A stretch of 64,000 bases of DNA, taken from Nereocystis luetkeana. Taxonomy: Eukaryota > Sar > Phaeophyceae > Laminariales > Laminariaceae. The notes below the pieces were generated by a model. The model worked only from the letters and a program-made list of their open reading frames with translations. It searched no databases and had not been told where the DNA came from. The DNA lies in NCBI GenBank assembly GCA_031213475.1, contig JARUPZ010000007.1:7373586-7437585 (forward strand), given 5' to 3'. Positions 20,501-32,235 of this stretch are shown here, in pieces (the stretch's first letter is position 1; the number at the start of each line of letters is the position of its first letter). Both the position numbers and the translations under genes were made by a program.

Positions 20501-23500
20501 GCACAGAAGAGTTTCTCTCTCAGCCTCGTACGCCGCCCGCCCCTCTCTCGACCACCTCGCTACCGATTCGGTCCGGGTAAAGCTTTTATCACTCTCTGCC
20601 ACAAGCAGCCCCGTCGCCCGCCTCGCGTGAAGCCCGGTGCTCACCGTGGCCGTCGTTCGCCAGCTCGATAACGTTGGTGTTCAAACTGCACACCTCCCTC
20701 TTTCAACTTCAGCGTGGTCGCAAAAATAAGCACCGCTTGAATATTATCTTGCCGTCCCGAACGACCTTAATATCTCGTACATATTCTATCAACAATCATA
20801 AATCGAAGCCAGACAAAGCCCGTTCATGCATCCCTCGTGTCTCGAGGCACACGCGACGCCTAGGCACGAAAGCGGCGACCGCGCTCCTTGCAACCCCCCC
20901 TCTACCCGCCAGCACCCGCTGGCACCCGCGACGGTGCCGGGTCCTCCCGCGATGCCGTGCTCGGAGAACACGTTCGCACACGAAACGAAAGAAGAAAAAG
21001 GAAGAAAGGACCGAGAAAACAAAGAACTGCTGGAAAGGTCCGGCAAGTAATGAAAGGAGGCGGTTTGGAAGTGGGAGCTCTGAGAGGCCAGGGATGCACC
21101 AACCGAGCACGCTCAGGAGTTGTGATCTATGTAGTTCTATAATCAACAATCATCAACTACAAACTGCTGTATATAACATCGCGTGATTGAAATTTATCAT
21201 AAAAATTATTCATATTCAACAGCTGATTATATGAGTTGATGTGGATTCCTAGTGTGAAGGTGTTTTCGTATTTTCTCATTTCGGAGCTGTGGTTCTTCAT
21301 CGGTTTAGTTCGGAACCGCACGTGCAATGTTCCTACGGTTCGGTTCTGCCCGTACCAAACTTTCGCAAGGAACCGTTAACCCCTTTAGAACCGCAGTCTC
21401 GTTTGGGGGACAAACTACTTGAAATTTGACTGGTTTGTCCCCAAAACGGAACTACGGTTCTAAAAGGGTTAACAACCCAGGAAATCACGAAACCAAGGGC
21501 AACGCATGCTATACACCGCGCAGAGCAGATTGCGCTCTGGAGCACGCTCTACACGGCAGTAGCAGTATCACGTGTACTTGTGCGACATCGTATTGTTCGA
21601 GCACCCCTGTATCAGGCATTTCCGGTATATGCATATAAAACGACGATGCTGCCGATTTAGTCTAGACTCTACGATATAGTATGATGTTCTGCTATGTCGC
21701 TATGTCAGCCTGTTCCGACTGATGACCATCGCAAGCCTCGGTTACCTGCAAACCGCAAGCTTGCTGTTTCAGGATACCAGTACGAGTATATACTATACGA
21801 CGAGTCGTATACCAGGTATACATGTACGTCCTCAGTATTCTCCGTCCCAAAGAGATGGTACAGCTGTTTGTAGTTTGTAGCATACGCAATATACGTTCGT
21901 TCTACTAGTAATATTACTAAACTTTTCAATCAGGGTTATTTTGCGGTTCCTTCCTTTCACATGGTTCGGCCGACCGAATCGAATCGACTAAGTTTCGCTG
22001 TCGCTCAAATTGACCGAACCGATGTTTGGCATGTCGCTATTCGAACCGAACCGAACCGAACCGAACCGAACCGAACCGAACCCGAAACAAGGCTCTGGTA
22101 GGAATCACGGAACCGCACCGATCCGTGCGGCTTTCAGCAGAACCGAACCGTAACTAGAAACAAGGTACGTTTCAGACTCACGTATCGCGGGTCCTGCACG
22201 TGTTGACCTAATGAGCGCAGAAAGAAGCCGCGGTTCTGCACCGACGGAATAGCAGAAGAAAAAACGTGGTTTTTCGTTTTTTGAGGGAGTTGGTCAAACG
22301 GGGGCTTCACCCCTGCCTTTTCCAGCCAAGCGGGAGGAGGGTAGGAAAAAGACATCCGCGGGAGGTGCCCGCGTGTACCGTGATCAGCCTCAAATTCCAG
22401 TATGACGCGCTGGCAAGACGCCACTGCCCCACGCATATTTCATGCCCTTTTATCTCGTGAAAGTTAGTGAAATTGCGGGGGTATACCCCCAAACTAAGAG
22501 CCACGGGACCGTCAGCCCGAGTAGCGTGCCCGAAAAAAGAGAAGGTGTGTGTGCTTTGCGTGGGCGGTGGGCGTCTTGCCAGCGCGTCAGAATATAATTG
22601 GAGGCAAGTTGGGGCACGCGTGGGCACCTCCCGCGGACGTGTTTTCCCTACCCCCTCCGTTCGGCTGTAAAAGGCTGGGGTTTACCCACCATTTTGACCA
22701 TGGTTTGCTTTATGCTTCGTAAATCTGATTGTGTATACGTATGATAGTATAGGCTGTCGTTTTTATTCGGAGCTTCCGCAGCAACGAAATTCCTATGTAT
22801 CGTAAATTCGTGGGGTTAGTTTATTTGAAGGCTTGTAGAACACGTATATACCTGGCATGCATCTAATTCCGCGGTCGTAGATGTCGGTCGTACTATAAGC
22901 ATACGTAGCTCTTGCCTTCTTCAGCTTTCGCAAAAGAGTCCCCATTTCAGGGATGTTCAGGGGTCGGCTCAAACTTCGCGGGTCGGGTGGGTTCGGGTCG
23001 GGTCAAAGGGCGATCCATTCCGACGCAATTTTCATCTCAATCCGTGTTCGTAAGACATCGGTCGTACTATAAGCATAGCTCCCGCTCTCTTCAGCCTGGG
23101 CGAAAGGGGTCCTATCTTCTGGTTTTTGGCTCGGTGTAAGTTGGAAAAGGCACGTAATTGTAGCCGAAAGCGCTCGTAGATTCATAGAATGACGCTCGTC
23201 TGGTCCACACCAGAAATCCGTTCTCGAGCGCCTGCTGTCTGCCCCTGACTCCTGCGCCGGTGTTGTCCATTGGGGAGTGGCTCACGAGTGGAAGAAAAAA
23301 AACAAGGCCGTATTTGTGGTTGGCAGTTACTGCTGATGCGACTGTCGGCAGCGTGCGTACAGTGCACGAGACTGAACATCAGCGTTGTTCAGGCCCAAAG
23401 TCATCCATTCTTGTCGAAAAAACGCGAGAGTATCGTAAGCCAGGGTGACAAAAATGGCAAGCACCGATAGGTTACCACCTTCAGATTAGTTGTCGGATAT

Positions 23501-26500
23501 TTTTGTTCGTTCATCAAATGTACTACTTAACACTTTGGTATTATAGTAGCTGTCATTTTTCCATTAAAAGGTAGAAACAACACCCCTGCTGTGAGATCGA
23601 AATCTTCCTCGAAGCTCATTTTCTTTGCAAGCCGCGTTTTTCACGTCGCTTTCTTTTATTTCTGATTGGCCCGCGCCAACGTCCAACCGGTGTCACGTTG
23701 CGCGTAACGCCTGCCAGTATTAATGAGAGGCTCGCCATCGTCGCAACGTTGTGCATGATCGCACCATCCATTAGCTAGCCTCCTCTCCCCACCCCACCCC
23801 ACCCCACCCCAGCCCCCTCTCCTCTTGGCCATATCGCCGCGTTCAATCTCGCTCCAGGAAAGCCCCTCTCTCGTATTGTGGTGGAATCAAGTTTAGAGGG
23901 CTAAATTCGGGCGTAAAAAAATGTTTGTTCAATTTTGCCCCTGCAAAGCCCCTCTCGTATTGTGGTGGAAATCATGTTTAGAAGGCCTAATTCGGGGGTA
24001 GCATTTGCTGTCCAATCTCGCCCCCGGGATGACGCTCTCTCGTTTTGTGGTGGAATCGAAAGTGTAGGAGGCTAAATTGCGCGCGTAGCATTTGTTGTTC
24101 ATCATGTTTAGTCTATCCGTTATCCTCACAATAGTGGTATGACACTTTTTTTGCTCTTTCCCTCTCTTTTCTCGCTACGCTCGCGGCTTCCTTCCCGCAG
24201 AGGATCCGCCTAGAGGTGGAGGATGAGGGCATTCCCAGCACGGCGCTGCGGGAGATCTCCCTCCTCCGCGAGTTGCAGCACCCGAACATCGTGGAGCTGA
24301 AGGTCAGTCAGCCAAGACAATGTGTCTCGCCGCCGAGCATGTTTGGACCGAAATCGGAGTACTTTTGTTCTATTCGGGGTTTTTTCAGTGCTACTCACGG
24401 GTCAGGTCGGTCGGGTCGGGTCGGGTCGGGTCAGGAGGTATTCGAAATCTCACGGGCCGGGTCGAGTCGGGTCGGGTCGGGTTTATAGGTGAATGGTCCC
24501 ATCCGGCCCGACCCGCGAGTTTCGACCCGACCCGTGAACTGCGCAGTTTTTTTTTTCCCATCAAAAAGAGAAAAGTTTGTACACATCGGAGAGGCCATTT
24601 TTATCCACATCTACTTATAAGAGCATCTATTGTAGATCCTAACGTGCCGTACGAGTATCGAGATGTTGTGCATGATCTGTATGATGGGACAGATGCAGCC
24701 CGGACAACGTGTTTTAGATGCAAGTTATACGGCTCCCGCGCAACAACATGAGCTAGCCCGTACAAAATCGGGAATCCACCTGCCCTGGGAGTATGTAGAC
24801 CGTGAAGGATGCATGGATGGTTTGCCCAAGGTGTGGACGGAGTGGTACGTACTCCTCGGCAGCTACGTACGTTTTGTTGTCTGAAAAGTGAGGAGCGTCT
24901 CTTTTATTTGTTGTGGCCGTTGTTGTTGTTGTTGTTGTGCTTTTTCCGGCTGGTGGGCTCGTTAGCATCGCATCACATGGCATCACAATGGCACCTGCTT
25001 GTTGTCGTTCATGGTGCCGTCCGTGTGTGGCCCGGTCAAGATGCGTAAAAGAAAAAGTTTTTTGTGTTTTGGCCAGGCGTGTCGCATGCTTACTTACGTA
25101 CCAGGTATACGTATGTACGTATGTTTCCAGCAGTGGTGCCCCCCCCACCCGCGTGCCGCGAAGCTATAGGCTTCACTTTTTTTTTTCCACTGCTAGAGCA
25201 AACCCCCCCCCAATAACTCGAAAAAGTTTTGCCCCAAAACGCGGGTACAATTTTCCATTTAGAGGGAACATTGATACCGGTATTAATGTAGAACCAGTTA
25301 GGTAAACATCGGGGAATAGGTGGTTTTTGAGTCCATCTTGAGTTCTAATGTCTTTTGGCCCTCCATACTAACCGGGGATAGGCTTCGTTCGCCCTTGAAA
25401 ACGTCGTGATTTTTTTGTTGCGGTTTTGATTCACCTGCAGCGCTGATATATTTACATATATACCTGATTATTATTCACACGACCACCTAAAAACTCACCC
25501 CCCCCCCCCCTTGACCTGCGGGGGGAAAAGCCCCAGGTCCTATTGTAGATAATCCGAAACTGAGGAAGTTCCGCGCCACCCGTCGTCCGACCGAAAACGT
25601 CCGACGAAAAAAACACGCTTGACCTTTTTGGTTTGTTTATACCAGGTATGAACTAAGTCAGCTGCTGTGAGTTCTCGACCGATTGATTGGTTGATACTCG
25701 ACTTGTTGTGCAAGCTGCGTGGTACATGCGGGCGCGTTTGTTTTATGATGAATATGCTGTGTTTTCCGTGTGCAATGTGGTTGTTTTGTGTGTTTGGCTT
25801 TTGGAGGCCCTCGTAGAGATTTTTTTTTCAAGCCGAAGAAGTTCCGCGCCATCCGACATGAAAAATCTCCGACAAAACGTTCATCTTTTTTTCTTTCTGT
25901 CACGACTTTCTTCACCTGCGCCTGCCCTCAGTTCATGATGCAGTCATTTACTGTTACAAATGCTCACCAGCATGAGTGTTTAGCAAGAGCTAGCTAGCCT
26001 GTCTTGAAGTTTTCCGTCCGTGCGCTCGCTTGCTTGCTTGCTCTGCTTGGTTGGTGGTTGCTTGACGTGCTTACTCGGCGGCTGCCTTATGCCTTGGTAA
26101 CCTTGGTCCGAGCAGGACTGTGTCCAGAGCGAGGGAAAGCTGTACCTGATCTTCGAGTTCGTCGACCGCGACCTCAAGAAGTACATGGAGGCCACCCAGG
26201 GAATGCTGGACCCCATGTTGGTCAAGGTGAGCCCGCTCTCGAGGGTCATTTATTCCACTATTTCGCAGGTGGTATTTTGTGATTTACCTCGTTTTTTCGC
26301 AGTGGATTCTTTTTTAGGCTCGGTAGCTCCTTCCTCGCACCCGATATGCATTTTGGTGTTTTGTGCTGAGGGTGTCCTGTTGTCTAGGTGCAAAGCGTCT
26401 GCCTATCGTGTTCGACGCTCTAGAGATACCTGGTATCGCATATACCCTTTTTTATTCTCCCGCTTGCGCACCTGATAACCCGGTGCCCTGGTAGATTTTT

Positions 26501-29500
26501 TGACTCTCGATTTTAAGGCCGCATGACAACCATTGGCGTCATCGTCTGTAGGTAGCGCTCTTTCGAGAAGCGCTCCGTGTGTGTGTGTGTTTTTCCAAAA
26601 ACATCAAACCACGAACAGACCACGATGTACTGTAGATTAGTCCACTGCGAGTTCATCGCCTGCCGCCGTGAGAGGTTGCGCAGGGTTTGCATACCATGGT
26701 ACAGATCCAGGAAGCATGTGCTAGGTCATGCAGATCATACGGGGCCCATCCGGCGACGTATCCCAGTCGGCAACATGAGCTACAACAGTAGATTGATCGT
26801 GCATACAAGATCGAGACTACAGGCAGATCTATCTGCCTTGAAAGGTGTAGATCACTTGAGTGGGAATCGCTCATCGGTCCAAGGTGTGTGAAGAATCACC
26901 AAGGCGGAAAATCGATTTACATCTCCGAGGCATCAAAAGGTATTTTTGATGTCGTGTCGGGCGCTCGCTTGCTTGCCCCCCCCCGCTCGCAAGCGACCTC
27001 CCTCGCCCTTGCCGTGCCGTTCTTGCAACCCCTTGGGAGAGCCAAGAGCGAACCTTGTGCTGTGCTACGTACAGTAGTCAGCGCTTGTGTGCGTAGCGTG
27101 GCTGTTGCCGACGGATTTTTGTCCTATTGTACGGTTAGGTCATGCCATACCGGCACAAAACAGTTCGTTACATTTTTTTCCCGTGTTTCTCTCCCCCCTC
27201 TCTTTTTCATTACCTTTTTTTCTTTATACATGGACCTCTTTTCTTCTTTTGTTTCCTCTTTTTTTTTTCCGTTCTCTCTCCCTCTTTCTCTTTCAATTCT
27301 CGCTCACTGTATGTATCATGCATGGGTTTACTCCTCCGCTCCCTTCTCGTTTCTGTGTGCTTGGACCTTTTTTTTTCTTCGTTTTCGTTGTTTTTTTGTT
27401 GCAGTCGTACCTCTTCCAAATGGTCCGCGGTCTGGAGTTCTGCCACGCACGGGGCGTCATGCACCGGTGAGAGAGCGCGAGGACAAACACGAACGGTGCC
27501 CACCTCCGTTGTGCAGATGGACCCACCACCTCAAGCAGATCCTCTTGATCATCTACCGTAGATCCTGACCTGTCGTTCTGAAATCACCACGATACAGACC
27601 ATCTATTAATAGCTCCTGACCTGCCGATATGAGATCATCTGCAGGATCTGCGCGAAGTGCAGAGCCAACCGCAGGAAAGGTGTCTCAGATAATGCCGATT
27701 TTGGACGACTCCCTCCCGGAAAGATGAGCTACGGGAGATCATACAGATCAATAATGCACCTGCCCTGACTGATCGACAGTAAGTCAAGAAGGGGGAACGA
27801 TCTGTGGATGATCTTACGGACGCGGGACGGGATACGGTGGCGAGCGATGTGTAAAGACCTTCTTGTTTTCTTCGCCGAGGTGTCGCCCTTTCAGCTTTTT
27901 GCTCTCACGTGCGGGTGTGCTTCTTGCCCTTGGCGGCCAAACGTTTAGTGCTCAACATGCAGAAACCTTCGGGGTGCCTTAACTTGCAGAAACCTTCGGG
28001 GGGTGCGGGAGACGGGGAGGCGGAAAAATAGGGAAAGGGGGGTGGGGTTTCCGGTTCAAGCACGTCTTCGCGAAGTCGAGCGGTCTTGCCCCGTGTGGCT
28101 ACCTCCTTTGAGTTTTCTTAATGAGAAGGGCGGTGAGCTCCTCGAGTTCAAGGACGTTTTCGCGAAGTCGAGCGGTTTTCCCCTGTGGCTATCTCCTCTT
28201 GGGTTCTCTCAGTGGGTTGTCTCAATAGACGCCAAAAGGCTCGCCACCTGGAAGTGCCCGCCCCCGCCCGCCCTAAACGCACGAACCAACCGAACCAAAA
28301 AACAAAACTATGAACAGCGACTTTTGCGTCAGCGCTCGCTGAGGCGTGCCGCTCCGCTCGGCTGGCACACCTGCTGTGCGTTCAATATTGCGCCAGATCG
28401 GCTGTTGAAAGGGTTGCTAAAGACGTTCGCGGTGGTCCAGCAGTCGACAGGAAGGGGAGGGGGGGGAGGGGTGGTGCCTCGTTTCTTGCCCTGTTGGTCT
28501 TTTGTGCTATGTACATTCAGGCGCAGGTCTCTTTCCGCATGAACTCTCGATGCTGGCTCGCTCTCGCTCTCTGCGTCTCTCGTTTTCTCTTGTGCCTCTT
28601 CCCACTAGCGGCAGTGTTGAACGCAAAATGGCCGGTAGTCCACACTAACGCCTCATTACATCTAAATTCCGAGAAAGTTTCCCAGGCGGTCGGATTTACA
28701 TACAAGAGTGTTGGGGCTGAGGTTTATATTTCTATCAAGTACACACATCAACCATTGTGTCGAAGCTGGATCAACAAGGTCTTGCCATATATACACGGCT
28801 TTCCTCCCTCGACCCGCCCATTTTTTATTTTTTATTTCAAGTTTTTATTTTGTTTTCAATGTGTATCTTTAACCGTGCTTACTCCCCCGGCGACCGTGAT
28901 CCCTCCCTTCCTCGTGTTTTTTTGTTTTGCAGCGACCTGAAGCCGCAAAACCTTCTGGTCAGCCGAGACGGCAAGCTCAAGCTGGCGGACTTCGGCCTCG
29001 CGCGCGCGTTTTGCCCTCCGATCCGGCCCCTGACTCACGAGGTGGGTCTCGCCGGGAAATTAGTTCGACGTGCCACACACGCGACATGATTTATCGTTTG
29101 TCGTGTCATTCCATGTGGGGAGGGGCGAGGTAAAGGCGCGGTGAGGGGGAGGGGAGCGGGGGGGGGGGTCGAAGCTATATACGCTGGCTTTGGCGTCAAC
29201 ACATAAGGAGACGCAGCGTCGGGGATGGAAGGCAATACATTTTTCACGCACCACGCCTGCCGACCGTATCACAAGTAGCGATGAGCGCCTGCTTGGTCGA
29301 GCGGTGCGTATTTGGTTTGTCGGCAGTAGGGTGTTGGGGTGCCTGCTGCTTCCGCTTTCCCCCCCCCCCCCCCCCCCCCCCCAACATTCCCCGCTGTCTG
29401 GATTGCCCTTGGAGATGGGCTCTCCGGCAAACCCCAACCCACCGGCGCCCCTCTCTCTCTGTTTGGTTTTCTTGCCTTTCTCGCGCTCCCGTGACCCTTG

Positions 29501-32190
29501 CCACGGTGTCGGTCCAGGTGGTTACGCTATGGTACCGCGCGCCGGAGATCCTTCTGGGAACTCAGACGTACGCTCCGCCGGTTGACCTGTGGGCGGTTGG
29601 CACGATCCTGGTGGAGATGGTCACCAAGAGACCCCTGTTTCCCGGGGACTCGGAGATCGACGAAATTTACAAGATTTTCCAGTGAGTCGGTCGGTCGGCG
29701 GTGTTCGTTCGGGGCTGCATGTGTTTTTTCTTCGCTGTTTTCGTGCGGTTTTTGGTTTGGTTTTGCATTGTTTTGTTCGTTTTCGTACGTGTTTTGTTTT
29801 GTTTTGTTTTGTTTGCTTTTTTCTGCTCTACTTCGGAGTTTCTTGTTTTGTTTTGTTTCGGCTGGTGCTGATGTTGCGCTGGCGTTATCTCTCTCTCTAC
29901 ACTACATACCCAAAACGCGCAGAAGACGCACGACTCCTGCCAGCATCCAACACGAACCAAAATAGACCCCAACACGAGTGAACAACGCCGTTCAGTTCAG
30001 CGCGTGGAATTTTAACGCGTAAGACATACCGGCAACCCCTCTCCCCTCAATTTTGACTTGAAGGCTCTTGGGAACACCCAACGAAGAGGTCTGGCCGAAC
30101 GTGACCGAGCTTCAGGACTGGAATCCCGGGTTTCCTACCTGGAAGCGTCTTAGCCTCGCCCACCGATCACAGGGACTTGACCAGTTCGGCCTCGATATGC
30201 TGGAGGTATGTACGAGTGGGCCTGTCCGCCGCGCCTTGTAGAGGTAGAACTGGGATATTGCTGTGCTGTACGTCAGTAGTTTTTTTTCTTGTCTTTGATT
30301 TCTCTCGGCCGCGTGCGGCTTACACCCCCTTAGACCCCTCCCCCTCCCCATGCATGACATGGGTACCCCCCCCCCCCGTTGCTCCGTCCTGGAATTGTGG
30401 GGATGCGAGGGTCTATAGTCATACGACCACGGCCATGCATGACATGTCGTCGGCTATCCTGCTCGCCCCATCTATCTTTTCCCGTTTTGGTTTAACCCCT
30501 TTAGCCCTGCACCCATGTTTTTGGAGATGCCTTTGGTTGATTAGTGGGGGGGGCTTTTGCAGCATGTAGTAAGAGGGTAATGCTCACCGGTATGTCGTAT
30601 ATAGCCCGTTTTGGATCGTGCGGGAGTACGCACGTAAGTAAGTGTTTTTCTTTCACCAGCGCTTGTTTCTTGCGGGACAATTCTAGACCGCCCGGAAAAG
30701 AACGCGAAACGTCTGGGCTGGCGCTAACGAACCCAACCGTGACCAACCAACCTTAGCTAATCCAAGCTGCACCAAGCCAACTCTACGTTTGCGGCTGGGG
30801 AGGGGGGGTGGGTGTCGACTTGCTCTTTGTTTGTGCGTGGTAGTGTGTACGAACGACTGCGCTCTTCTTATACCAGGTATAGTATTTCGTCGGGGTGATC
30901 GTTGCATACGGCGGCTTTACAGTATTTCATCTTGATGGTTATATATTGGGTGGCGTTTTGCACGGATTGGTTTGTACCCTCTGCATCTGTCGGGTGTGTG
31001 AGCTGCTGTTCGCCCCCCCCCCTGATCCTGCGGGCTTTCCTGCGTCATGACTCACACAGGGAACGCTTGACGCATAGCCTTGCGACCCCTGCTCATACGA
31101 ACAGTTAAAGTCGCCCCACCCCCCGCTCATACAGAACGTTTTGGACAAACCCCACCCCCCGGCCGCTGATGCAAATTGTTGAAGGCATCCCCCCGCTCAT
31201 AAAAATCATTAGTCACTCCCTCCCCACCCAGTTTTACAGAGAATCAAAGTCGCCTCCTCACCCGACATGCTTGCTCCGTCCCGGCATTGTAGGGGATGCG
31301 AGGGTCTATGGCCATACGACTACGGCCATGCATGAGATCGAGTACATATCTCCTATCGAGTACACCCCCCCCCCCCGATCATGCAAGTCATTGAATCCCC
31401 CCCCCCCCACACATTGCATGGGTTGGCGTCGGTTGGCAACGACACTGTAAAACATGCCGCCCTCTACGTGAGAGCTAGGCAACCAGGGTATCGTTTTTTT
31501 TTGCTTTTTTTGGCGGTCGCTCACAGCTGGTCGTCGAGTTAGATCATTTGTGCGAAGTAAATAACCTTTACTCCGCACAAGTTAATTGATCGTATCACGT
31601 AGTGTTTATGGTAAGGCACCCAAGAGGCAGGTATATAGTACTCCCATTGCTGGTCTCTGGAAATGCCTACACCGGAAATTACGTTAACTCATTGAAGCTG
31701 TCTTCCATATGCAAGTCCGCCTCAAAAGCGATTCTTAGTAGGATGCAGCTCACCCTTCATGCGACTCACCAGACACCTCACGGCGCTTCGCGCGTGGTGC
31801 AGGCAATGTCTGCCTGGTCGGTGAAAATCCGACATGCTCCGTCCCGGCATTGTAGGGATGCAAGGGTCTATGGTCATACGACTACGGCTATGCATGAGAT
31901 CGAGTACATCTCTCCTATCGAGTAGCCCCCCCCCCCGCCCCCCTCCCGCCACAACGGAAGGCTTTTATTGTTTTAACCTGTTCTCGTGTTGTCGTTTGCT
32001 CCTGTCCTCGTGTTCCATGCGTTGCACTCGATGTCGGCGGTGTGGGTGTGGGTGCGCGTGCGGGGGGGGGGGGGTTCCTGACGTACAGAAACTGCTGTAC
32101 TACGACCCGAAAAAGCGGATTTCGGCCAAACGCGCGCTAGAACACGCATACTTCGACGACCTCGACAAGACGGACTTACTGCACAACTGA
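17595..32190 (+). CDS. CDKA: Cyclin-dependent kinase, CDK1/CDKA type with PSTALRE helix, 301 aa
   Basis: Eight exons: 17595-17708, 24201-24302, 26116-26226, 27405-27466, 28933-29041, 29518-29681, 30064-30205 and 32089-32190 (TGA). The product is a full-length Ser/Thr kinase of the cell-cycle CDK family, which phosphorylates substrates when bound to a cyclin. Visible motifs: Gly-rich loop GEGTYG at 16-21, with T19/Y20 matching the inhibitory T14/Y15 pair; ATP lysine K38 in VALK; cyclin-binding helix PSTALRE at 50-56; catalytic HRDLKPQN at 129-136; DFG at 149-151; activation-loop T164 in [13 protein letters not shown]; and [11 protein letters not shown] in the C-lobe. Length matches the ~295-300 aa norm. 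Two oddities stand out. Intron 1 uses a GC donor (AAG|GCAAGG). Five extra residues, NGGGN, precede the Gly-rich loop and are encoded over a G8 run. Intron 1 (6.5 kb) is full of transposon relics. The start has a purine at -3 and G at +4. Confidence 0.97.
18565..18653. mobile_element. MITE family B, copy 2
   Basis: 89 bp of near-complete inverted repeat. The left arm is CCCTTTGGGAACTGCAGTCC and the right arm ends ACTGCAGTCCTAACAGGG. The flanks TTAG and TGAA look like a decayed TTAA site. It lies in CDK intron 1. Confidence 0.75.
18972..21251 (-). mobile_element. Decayed hAT transposon, ~2.3 kb
   Basis: The left end TAGGGGTGTACATCAACTC and the complement of the right end, TAGGAATCCACATCAACTC, match at 15 of 19 positions. 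GTGAAAG and GTGAAG-like text stands just outside each end, consistent with an eroded target duplication. The interior contains the transposase C-terminus described separately and AT-rich subterminal stretches rich in TGATTA. It occupies a third of CDK intron 1. It is short for an autonomous hAT, so most of the transposase has been lost. Confidence 0.6.
19617..19796 (-). pseudogene. hAT transposase C-terminal dimerisation domain (remnant)
   Basis: A 59-codon open stretch ends at TGA and carries the hAT-C signature. It contains [20 protein letters not shown], then [15 protein letters not shown], then [12 protein letters not shown]. In the family the consensus is SSAxSERxFSxxGxxxTxKRxRL followed by a V..L.FL..N stretch, which dimerises the transposase. 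Upstream, in its own sense, the frame closes within a few dozen codons, and I find no zinc-finger or catalytic part, so this is a fragment of a dead gene inside the element spanning 18972-21251. Confidence 0.85.
21380..21468. mobile_element. MITE family B, copy 3 (cleanest)
   Basis: 89 bp made of two ~39-bp inverted arms, CCCCTTTAGAACCGCAGTC at the left and CGGTTCTAAAAGGG at the right. It is flanked on both sides by a perfect TTAA (21376-21379 and 21469-21472). TTAA targets and CCC-starting termini are the hallmarks of piggyBac-type elements. Confidence 0.85.
22046..22084. repeat. (CCGAA)n short array
   Basis: About eight CGAAC units occur in tandem. Related ACCGAACC runs occur at 52450-52520, 56630-56660 and 59285-59460. 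Confidence 0.7.
22291..22700. mobile_element. Fold-back element with ~145-bp inverted arms
   Basis: The left arm (about 22291-22435) begins TGGTCAAACGGGGGCTTC and contains CCGCGGGAGGTGCCC and GACGCGCTGGCAAGACGCC. The right arm (about 22555-22700) is its reverse complement with scattered differences and ends TTTGACCA. The spacer is about 120 bp with no coding signal. It lies in CDK intron 1, so the intron RNA could fold into a long hairpin. Confidence 0.8.
23841..24096. repeat. Tandem repeat, three ~85-bp units
   Basis: Units start near 23841, 23928 and 24011. Each contains GTATTGTGGTGGAA or GTTTTGTGGTGGAA, then TTAGAGGGCTAAATTCGG or a variant. The array ends about 100 bp upstream of CDK exon 2. 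Confidence 0.75.
24387..24543. mobile_element. Small GGGTC-rich inverted-repeat element
   Basis: The left side starts CAGTGCTACTCACGGGTCAG. The right side ends GACCCGTGAACTG, so TCACGGGTC is inverted between the two ends. The body is GGGTCGGGTC repeats switching to GACCCGACCC. It may be a short non-autonomous hAT, but no clean 8-bp duplication is visible because the flanks are T-runs. It lies in CDK intron 2. Confidence 0.4.
29349..29382. repeat. Long C homopolymer in CDK intron 5
   Basis: A run of more than 20 C residues lies about 135 bp upstream of the exon that encodes the end of the activation loop. Assembly length errors are likely at this spot. Confidence 0.8.
30381..30450 (+). repeat. 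Dispersed repeat C, fragment
   Basis: This copy of the 3' part of repeat C starts GCTCCGTCCTGG and contains GGATGCGAGGGTCTATAG and GGCCATGCATGACATG. It directly follows a C11 tail that appears to close an even shorter fragment. It lies in CDK intron 7. Confidence 0.7.
31273..31376 (+). repeat. Dispersed repeat C, fragment
   Basis: It contains GCTCCGTCCCGGCATTGTAG, GGTCTATGGCCATACGACTA and CATGCATGAGATCGAGTAC, followed by a C-run. It lies in CDK intron 7. Confidence 0.8.
31421..31938 (+). repeat. Dispersed repeat C, long copy 1
   Basis: It begins GGTTGGCGTCGGTTGGCAAC and ends GATCGAGTACATCTCTCC plus GAGTAG and a C-run. It is collinear over ~500 bp with the copy at 51321-51822, sharing CAGCTGGTCGTCGAGTTAGA, CGTATCACGTAGTGT, GATGCAGCTCACCCTTCAT and CATTGTAGGGATGCAAGGG (small differences). 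No open frame is shared between copies. It lies in CDK intron 7. Confidence 0.85.
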
Positions 32191-32235
32191 GACGGGCGGG
32201 GGCGCCCGATACTTTGTAGAGGCGTCGGAATTGGC

